A DNA stretch of 12,092 nucleotides, from assembly GCA_958453935.1 (NCBI GenBank), contig CAUDZT010000064.1:1-12092 (forward strand), read 5' to 3'. Below are positions 7,524 through 12,092 of the stretch, piece by piece; position 1 is the first letter of the stretch, and the number at the start of each line of letters is the position of its first letter. The notes beneath the pieces are model-generated. The model did not search any database and was not told the origin of the DNA. It saw nothing but the letters and a program-made list of their open reading frames with translations. The translations under genes were made by a program, and so were the position numbers. The DNA comes from an uncultured Collinsella sp. GTDB lineage: Bacteria > Actinomycetota > Coriobacteriia > Coriobacteriales > Coriobacteriaceae.

Positions 7524-7552
7524 TTGACTTTAGGTAACTAAAGTTTCATACT
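7524..7552 (+). promoter_or_regulatory. Promoter of cstA
   Basis: TTGACT (7524-7529) and CATACT (7547-7552) are separated by exactly 17 bases in an AT-rich island, a strong sigma-70-type promoter. Transcription should begin near 7559, giving a leader of about 235 bases before cstA. Just upstream, AAATTC and GAATTT (7486-7491, 7496-7501) form a small palindrome that might bind an activator. Confidence 0.8.
7527..7544. promoter_or_regulatory. Palindromic operator candidate inside the cstA promoter
   Basis: ACTTTAG (7527-7533) and CTAAAGT (7538-7544) are perfect inverted repeats around GTAA, filling most of the spacer between -35 and -10. A dimeric repressor bound there would block RNA polymerase. 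The TTAGG/CTAA flavour recalls DtxR-family metal-regulator boxes, but that assignment is only a guess. Confidence 0.6.
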
Positions 7553-7623
7553 CCTTTTCAACCACTGGGGGATGTGAACACGCACGGATCGTTCACATCA
7601 TGATTGAAGAGGATTTCTTAGAC

Positions 7624-7668
7624 ATGTTCACGCATCAGCTAAACATTATCAGCGTAGTAATTATCTGA
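7624..7668 (+). CDS. Putative 14-residue leader peptide rich in Ile and Val
   Basis: The frame encodes MFTHQLNIISVVII and stops at TGA (7666-7668). AAGAGGA (7607-7613) lies ten bases upstream of the ATG; an in-frame ATG at 7600 would give 22 residues but has no ribosome site. Six of the last seven residues are Ile or Val, as in leader peptides of ilv operons, where ribosome stalling at scarce charged tRNA changes RNA folding. The stop codon lies within the right arm of the second leader hairpin, so ribosome position would affect it directly. Control of cstA by branched-chain amino acid supply is inferred. Confidence 0.65.
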   Translation: MFTHQLNIISVVII

Positions 7669-7716
7669 TGCGGGTTAGCACATACAGCTAGCCCGTACGA
7701 TAACGGGCGGCTGATG

Positions 7717-7758
7717 AAGATGAGGGCCGTCGAGCGCAACCGACGGCCCTCATTTTTT
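7717..7758 (+). terminator. Intrinsic terminator in the cstA leader
   Basis: TGAGGGCCGTCG (7721-7732) and CGACGGCCCTCA (7741-7752) form a perfect 12-bp stem with an eight-base loop, followed by six T residues (7753-7758). The A-rich bases before the stem can pair with the T-run. It lies between the promoter and cstA and 35 bases before the start codon, so it must be regulated or leaky for cstA to be expressed. Confidence 0.9.
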
Positions 7759-7793
7759 ATGTCTAGGAAGTTCTTTTTAGAGGAGGAAATGTA

Positions 7794-9683
7794 ATGAACG
7801 GAGTTTTGCTCATGGTTGTGGCCGCGGCGGTGCTCGCCTGCGGCTATCTGGGCTACGGCCGCTGGCTGGCCAACAAGTGGGGCGTTGACAAAGAGGCCCT
7901 CACGCCGGCCAAGCGCATGAAGGACGGCAAGAGCTTCTCGCCCGTCTCCGCCTTTACCGCGTTCTCGCACCAGTTCAGCTCGATCTGCGGTGCTGGCCCT
8001 GTCACGGGTACGATCGTCGCCATGGCCTTTGGCTGGCTGCCCGTCGTGCTCTGGGTCCTCGTCGGCGGCATCTTCTTTGGCGCCGTCCACGACTTTGGTG
8101 CTCTGTACGCTTCGATGAAGAACAACGGCAAGTCGCTCGCTCAGCTCATCGAGAAGTACATCGGCAAGACCGGCCGTCGCCTGTTCCTGCTGTTCTGCTG
8201 GCTGTTCTGCATCATCGTCATCGCCGCCTTCACCGACATGGTCTGCAAGACGTTCATGTTCACCCCGGCCGTTGACGCTTCTGGTGCTGCTACCGGTGCC
8301 ATCGACTTCACCAAGTCCTATGCCGCCGGCTGCGCTGGTACCATCTCCATCCTGTTCACCTTCGTCGCTATCGCCTTTGGTTGGGCCCAGAAGAAGTTCA
8401 ACCTCACCGGTGCTACCGAGTTCGTCACCGGCGTGGTCCTCATGGTTCTCATGTTTGCCGTCGGTATGCAGTTCCCGGTCTACCTGGATAAGTTCCAGTG
8501 GTTCGCCGTCGTCATGGTCTACCTGGTCTTCGCTGGCGCTATGCCCATCCAGATGCTCAAGACCCCGCGTGACTACCTCACTTCCATCATGATGATCGTT
8601 ATGATCGTTTGCGCTGTCCTCGGTATCGTCGTCCTGGGTGTTAACGGCCAGGCCACCATCACCGCTCCGGCCTTTACCGGCTTCTCCAGCGCTTCTGGCA
8701 TGATGTTCCCGGTCCTGTTTGTTTCCGTTGCCTGCGGTGCCCTCTCCGGCTTCCACAGCCTCGTTTCTTCTGGTACCTCCTCCAAGCAGGTCGAGAAGGA
8801 GCAGGACGCCGTCAAGGTCGGTTATGGCGCCATGATCGTCGAGTCCTTCGTCGGCATCCTTGCCATCATCGTCGCCGGCATCATGTTCTCCGATATGAAC
8901 ACCGCCGGCACCGGTGCCCTCAACGCCGGCGTCGCTTCCACCCCGTTCCAGATCTTCGCCGCTGGCATCTCCCGCGGTATGCAGGCCTTCGGTGTTGACG
9001 GCACGCTCGCTACCGTCTTCATGACCATGAACGTCTCCGCTCTGGCCCTGACCTCGCTCGATGCCGTCGCCCGCATCGCCCGCACCTCGTTCTCCGAGTT
9101 CTTTGCCCAGACCAACGACGCCCTGGCCATCGAGTCCAAGGCCGGCTACATGAAGGTTCTCGGCAACCCCTGGTTCGCCACGGTCGTCACCCTGCTTCCC
9201 GGTCTCGCCCTCGCCTTTGGCGGCTATGCCAACATCTGGCCGCTCTTTGGTGCTTCCAACCAGCTGCTCGGCGGCATGACCATGATCACCCTCGCCGTGT
9301 TCTGCAAGTGCACCGGCCGCAAGGGCTGGATGCTCTACGTGCCCGTCGCCTTCCTGCTCTGCTGCACCTTCACCTCGCTGGTCCAGAGCGCCATGGGCTG
9401 CATGACCGCTGTCCAGGCTTACGGCTTCTTCGGCACCATCCCGGCTACCGCCACCACGGCCGCCGTCTCCGTCGCCGCCACCAAGGGCTTGCAGCTCGTT
9501 TTCGCCGTCCTGCTGATGGTCCTGGGCCTCATCGTCGCCGTCAACTGCCTCAAGGAGTTCTTCGGCAAGGAGGCCGGCTCCATGCCCGACGAGGAGCCCG
9601 AGTGGTCCGAGATGGGCAAGGCCGAGTACGGTCGCGCCGCTGCCGCTGAAGCTCCTGCCGACGCCGAGGCCGCCAAGGCCTAG
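7794..9683 (+). CDS. cstA: CstA-family carbon starvation protein (peptide/pyruvate transporter)
   Basis: The 629-residue protein is strongly hydrophobic, with many membrane segments from residue 1 on and a charged cytosolic tail of about 45 residues. Family signatures include SPVSAFTAFSHQFSSICGAG, GAGPVTG (66-72), GWLPVVLW and GAVHDFG with His99 and Asp100, and LFGASNQLLGG late in the protein. CstA and BtsT homologues take up pyruvate or peptides; the substrate here cannot be told from sequence. AGGAGG (7781-7786) seven bases before the ATG is a strong ribosome site. Codons are heavily biased to C-ending forms (GCC, ATC, GTC, CTC), more than in the flanking genes, suggesting high expression. 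It has its own promoter, attenuator and terminator and so forms a single-gene unit. Confidence 0.93.
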   Translation: MNGVLLMVVAAAVLACGYLGYGRWLANKWGVDKEALTPAKRMKDGKSFSPVSAFTAFSHQFSSICGAGPVTGTIVAMAFGWLPVVLWVLVGGIFFGAVHDFGALYASMKNNGKSLAQLIEKYIGKTGRRLFLLFCWLFCIIVIAAFTDMVCKTFMFTPAVDASGAATGAIDFTKSYAAGCAGTISILFTFVAIAFGWAQKKFNLTGATEFVTGVVLMVLMFAVGMQFPVYLDKFQWFAVVMVYLVFAGAMPIQMLKTPRDYLTSIMMIVMIVCAVLGIVVLGVNGQATITAPAFTGFSSASGMMFPVLFVSVACGALSGFHSLVSSGTSSKQVEKEQDAVKVGYGAMIVESFVGILAIIVAGIMFSDMNTAGTGALNAGVASTPFQIFAAGISRGMQAFGVDGTLATVFMTMNVSALALTSLDAVARIARTSFSEFFAQTNDALAIESKAGYMKVLGNPWFATVVTLLPGLALAFGGYANIWPLFGASNQLLGGMTMITLAVFCKCTGRKGWMLYVPVAFLLCCTFTSLVQSAMGCMTAVQAYGFFGTIPATATTAAVSVAATKGLQLVFAVLLMVLGLIVAVNCLKEFFGKEAGSMPDEEPEWSEMGKAEYGRAAAAEAPADAEAAKA

Positions 9684-9722
9684 TCAGCTTGATGGACTAA
9701 CCGTTCCATCCATATGACTCGG

Positions 9723-9762
9723 AAAGACCGGGTCCGCGACTTCGCGGGCTCGGTCTTTTTTT
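9723..9762 (+). terminator. Intrinsic terminator of cstA
   Basis: A 16-bp stem (9723-9738 with 9743-9758), containing two G-U wobbles, is capped by ACTT and ends in a run of seven T residues (9756-9762). A smaller hairpin, GATGGA (9691-9696) with TCCATC (9705-9710), precedes it. It separates cstA from the following gene. Confidence 0.93.
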
Positions 9763-9826
9763 CATGCGAAAGCGGGTGACGTTCGAGTGTTCTCGCAGAT
9801 GTTTTGCGTGAATAAGGGCGCGCGTT

Positions 9827-9851
9827 GTACCATATAAACGTATATGTGTAC
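9827..9851. promoter_or_regulatory. Near-perfect dyad over the start region of the Toprim gene
   Basis: GTACCATATA (9827-9836) faces TATATGTGTAC (9841-9851) around AACG; a single extra T at 9847 is the only break in symmetry. The dyad includes TATAAA (9833-9838), the best -10 candidate, for which I find no well-spaced -35. It looks like an operator for a dimeric regulator. Confidence 0.55.
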
Positions 9852-9867
9852 ATATGAAAGGGGCCCC

Positions 9868-12060
9868 GTGGCCAAGACGGTATATTCCGATAATCAAAAC
9901 AATGTCGATGCTTTGGCTGAGCGCCTGAGCAGCCAGACGTCGCTTTCTGCCGAGCGCGCCAAGCTGGTTGCCTACGACCTGCTCTGCCGCAAGGCGCTCA
10001 AGATCAAGTCGAGCGCGCTGGCGCAGATTTTCCGTTCCGTCGATAAGGAATGCAACACCAAGGTGATGCGCGACGAACTCATCGCGGCAAAGATCGTTAC
10101 CAAGATCGAGGGCAGCGGCATTAACGGGCGCCCGGCGTTCTATACCATCAATGCCGAGATCCGCGATGCCCAGGAGCAGCCTGCCGAGTCCGTCGAAGAT
10201 TTTGTCGTCGAGGATTTCGCTGACGTGCCTGCTGTGGAAGAAGTTGCTCCGCGTGAGCATGTCGATACCGATGAGTTGCTCGATGAGAACGTCGTGCGTG
10301 CCTTTACGGCCAAGGCAGGACGCGGCGGTTTTGGCGGGGGTGGCAAGCGCGATGCGCAGCGCCGCGCCCAGCAGGAGCGCTTCCGTCGTGCCGTTGCTCA
10401 AAAGGGTGAGACGGATGCCGAGGCTGTTGAGAACGAGGTTGCTGCCGAGTCGCAGAGGCCCGCGAAGGAGCAAAAGCCCGTGGAGGCCCAGGAGCCCCAG
10501 CGTCGCCGTGGTGCCCACTTTAAGGCTGCGCAGCAGGATGTCGCGCATGAGGTTGAAGAGCCTTCCGAGGCTGCAGACGATGTTGAGGAGTCTGCCAAGA
10601 AGGCTCCGGGTTCATGCCGTCCCGGGCGTGGTTTTGCGAGGCGCGCGTATCCCGTAAGGCGTCAGGAGAAGGGTGAGCCGGCTCCGACCGCTCAGGCCGA
10701 GAAGGCCGAACAAACCGAGAAAACCGTTGAGCCGGCGGCTCGCGAGCAGAAGCCTGTTGAGCCGCAGCTTGAGGTTGCTGCCGAGGCCAAGGGCGAGCAG
10801 CCTACTGATGGGCAGACGGAGCAGGGCGCGTCGAGCAGGCCTCGCCGCCGTCGCCATCGCGGGGGTCGCAGTTCCCATGCCGAGACTGCAGCCGAGAAGA
10901 CCACGCCGCAGGACGAGGATGCGAAGGCCGAGGTTTCTTCGGGGCAGCCTAAGCGCCAGCCGGCGAAGGAGAGCAAGTCCGATCGTCCGCAGAAGCAGGC
11001 GTCTATGCCGAAGCGCGAGCGCAATTCCCAAGGCGATTCTAAGCGCAGGTCTCAGAAGAAGCCGGAGTCTGCCGCAGCAGATGCTGCTGCCCAGCAGCCC
11101 GAGTCGGCCGTCCACGGCGAGGTATCGGCGTTTGCCCTTGCCCGCGTTTTAGGCAGGCAGCTGCTCAAAGTTGTCCCTACGCCTACGGCGCTCTCTAAGA
11201 TCAAGGAGCAGCAGACACAGATCGTAAAGGTCGAGGGCAAGGACGGCAAAAAGGCTCCGCAGCGCACTCAGCACAACGAGATGTCCAACCGCAAGATTGC
11301 CGAGGAAATCGCAATCATCCAGGCTTGGATCGAGCAAAACCGAGGTGCCGATACGCCGGTTGCCTCGCGCCGCCAGCGTGCCTACCAGATTTTTAACGAC
11401 GAGAAGGCTTTTGACGGCAAGCACGGCGAGCGTCTAATTCGGCGTATGACCGAAAAGGGCATCAGCATGCAGGCGATTAAGGTCGCCCCCAACCGCCCCG
11501 TGCACTTTACGGGTTTCTTTACGCTGGGCGCCGATAAGCCGTTCATTATGGTCGAGAACCTGGACACCTATGACGAGATCGTCAAGCTCCTGCGCGGCCG
11601 CAAGCACGCTAAGCTCTTTGGCATCAAGGTGGGCGGCGTGATTTTTGGCGGCGGATGCAAGGCGAGCGTCTCGCATGCCCTGGACGATTATCTGGCTGAG
11701 ATCGGCTATCGCTTTAACTACGTCTACTACGTGGGCGATATCGACCGCGAGGGCGCGCGCATCGTCGAGCAGGCTCGCAATGCCAATGTGGTTGAGATTC
11801 GCCTGCATGCCGGCATGTACCGCGCCATGCTCGCCGAGCATAAGCGTCGCGTGAAGGCCGGCGGCGAGTGCGAGCCCGCGGCTGCCAACCAGGGCGTGCC
11901 GCAGAACTTGGCGGCGACGATCAAGGATCTGCCCATGGTCACGCGCGTGCAGTTCCGCAATGTGCTGCGCGAGGGCGGGCGCATTCCGCAGGAGATTCTG
12001 ATGACCGCCGACTATCGGGATGGCGACTCGGGAAGCTTCGACCGCATGCTGAACAACTAA
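9868..12060 (+). CDS. Winged-helix / disordered linker / JetD-like Toprim (DUF2220-type) protein
   Basis: The 730-residue product has three parts. Residues 1 to about 100 look like a winged helix: helical segments followed by a wing-like GSGINGRPAFYTIN. Residues about 100-414 are low-complexity, rich in Glu, Ala, Lys, Arg and Pro, with RGGFGGGGKR (152-161) and an Arg cluster at 324-334, and are probably disordered and nucleic-acid binding. Residues 415-730 resemble the DUF2220/JetD family: SRRQRAYQIFNDEK (500-513), MVENLDTY with Glu563, and YYVGDIDREG with Asp624 and Asp626, the presumed Toprim metal ligands. JetD cuts DNA in Wadjet plasmid defence, but no jetABC lies here and the true role is unknown. 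I prefer GTG at 9868, with AAAGGGG four bases upstream, over the ATG at 9844, which sits in the dyad and has no ribosome site. Confidence 0.75.
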   Translation: MAKTVYSDNQNNVDALAERLSSQTSLSAERAKLVAYDLLCRKALKIKSSALAQIFRSVDKECNTKVMRDELIAAKIVTKIEGSGINGRPAFYTINAEIRDAQEQPAESVEDFVVEDFADVPAVEEVAPREHVDTDELLDENVVRAFTAKAGRGGFGGGGKRDAQRRAQQERFRRAVAQKGETDAEAVENEVAAESQRPAKEQKPVEAQEPQRRRGAHFKAAQQDVAHEVEEPSEAADDVEESAKKAPGSCRPGRGFARRAYPVRRQEKGEPAPTAQAEKAEQTEKTVEPAAREQKPVEPQLEVAAEAKGEQPTDGQTEQGASSRPRRRRHRGGRSSHAETAAEKTTPQDEDAKAEVSSGQPKRQPAKESKSDRPQKQASMPKRERNSQGDSKRRSQKKPESAAADAAAQQPESAVHGEVSAFALARVLGRQLLKVVPTPTALSKIKEQQTQIVKVEGKDGKKAPQRTQHNEMSNRKIAEEIAIIQAWIEQNRGADTPVASRRQRAYQIFNDEKAFDGKHGERLIRRMTEKGISMQAIKVAPNRPVHFTGFFTLGADKPFIMVENLDTYDEIVKLLRGRKHAKLFGIKVGGVIFGGGCKASVSHALDDYLAEIGYRFNYVYYVGDIDREGARIVEQARNANVVEIRLHAGMYRAMLAEHKRRVKAGGECEPAAANQGVPQNLAATIKDLPMVTRVQFRNVLREGGRIPQEILMTADYRDGDSGSFDRMLNN

Positions 12061-12092
12061 ATTCCGCCGGCCCCGGGAGAGCGGGGACACCG
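12061..12092. other. GC-rich sequence at the window edge, possibly a hairpin or truncated repeat arm
   Basis: CCGGCCCC and CGGGGAC occur here seven bases apart, and CCCC/GGGG can pair. The same two blocks occur in the right arm of foldback element 1 with a different six-base filler. It may be a terminator for the preceding gene or the start of a third element; the window stops too soon to tell. Confidence 0.35.

Larger units (their letters stand above)
7571..7758 (+). promoter_or_regulatory. Leader-peptide transcription attenuator of cstA
   Basis: The leader can form several competing structures. A first hairpin pairs GATGTGAAC (7571-7579) with GTTCACATC (7591-7599). A second pairs CGCATCAG (7631-7638) with CTGATGCG (7665-7672), and its loop holds the Ile and Val codons of the leader peptide. 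A third pairs 7671-7679 with 7687-7695 (one G-U). Alternatives include GCCCGT with ACGGGC (7691-7696, 7703-7708), CATCAGC with GCTGATG (7633-7639, 7710-7716), and GTGAACA with TGTTCAC (7574-7580, 7625-7631), the last covering the leader start codon. The series ends in the terminator at 7720-7758. This is the general plan of amino acid attenuators. I could not define one clear antiterminator that disrupts the terminator stem. Confidence 0.65.

Noticed and set aside
7232..7537. A 101-residue plus-strand frame through foldback element 2
   Set aside because: It consists mostly of translated inverted repeat, lacks a ribosome site and resembles no protein I know.
7559..7793. T-box riboswitch in the cstA leader
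   Set aside because: I find no T-box sequence resembling the conserved TGG-N-ACC-GCG bulge; the short Ile/Val frame fits peptide attenuation better.
7635..8756. A 373-residue open frame on the minus strand across the leader and cstA
   Set aside because: It is antisense to cstA, full of Asp, Glu, Gly and His runs produced by biased codons, and has no family motifs or ribosome site.
9697..10548. A 283-residue minus-strand frame over the cstA terminator and the Toprim gene start
   Set aside because: It crosses an intrinsic terminator and the dyad, and lies antisense to a better-supported gene.
9868..12060. A complete Wadjet defence system
   Set aside because: Only a JetD-like domain is present, with a foreign N terminus; jetA, jetB and jetC are absent and the upstream neighbour is a transporter.

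Overview
The window comes from a moderately high-GC Gram-positive genome, most likely an actinomycete of the class Coriobacteriia (Collinsella-like). That placement is my inference from base composition, the acpS-nnr-alr-tsaE-tsaB/rimI/tsaD gene order and the codon use; no database search was run. Every protein gene I support lies on the + strand.

Layout. Positions 12-43 hold the terminator of an upstream gene outside the window. A compact housekeeping operon follows (153-6976): acpS (holo-ACP synthase), nnr (NAD(P)HX repair), alr (alanine racemase), a family 4 uracil-DNA glycosylase, tsaE, and one long gene that fuses TsaB, RimI and TsaD. Genes overlap or lie 0-12 bases apart, and most have a clear Shine-Dalgarno sequence. 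The operon joins cofactor and carrier activation, metabolite repair, D-alanine supply for peptidoglycan, base-excision repair and the t6A37 tRNA modification pathway. TsaE, TsaB and TsaD are all present; TsaC would be elsewhere.

The 817-base gap 6977-7793 is the most unusual part. It carries two large foldback elements (6989-7123 and 7266-7425) in opposite orientation. They share a roughly 70-base cap that is nearly 90 percent identical, yet their long stems (33 bp and 45 bp) have largely different sequences, each kept self-complementary. After them come a strong sigma-70-type promoter with a 7-bp-arm palindrome in its spacer, a leader of about 235 bases encoding a 14-residue peptide ending NIISVVII, several competing hairpins, and an intrinsic terminator. 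This looks like a branched-chain amino acid transcription attenuator placed in front of cstA, a CstA-family peptide/pyruvate transporter (7794-9683) with strongly biased codon use. A terminator closes that unit.

The last gene (9868-12060) follows a near-perfect dyad at its start region. It encodes an N-terminal winged-helix-like domain, a disordered linker of about 310 residues rich in Arg, Glu, Ala and RGG-like patches, and a C-terminal domain resembling the Toprim-type DUF2220/JetD family of Wadjet systems. No JetA, JetB or JetC partner is visible. Its architecture and solitary context make it the best protein-level candidate for something undescribed. The window ends 32 bases after its stop codon in GC-rich sequence that recalls one foldback arm.
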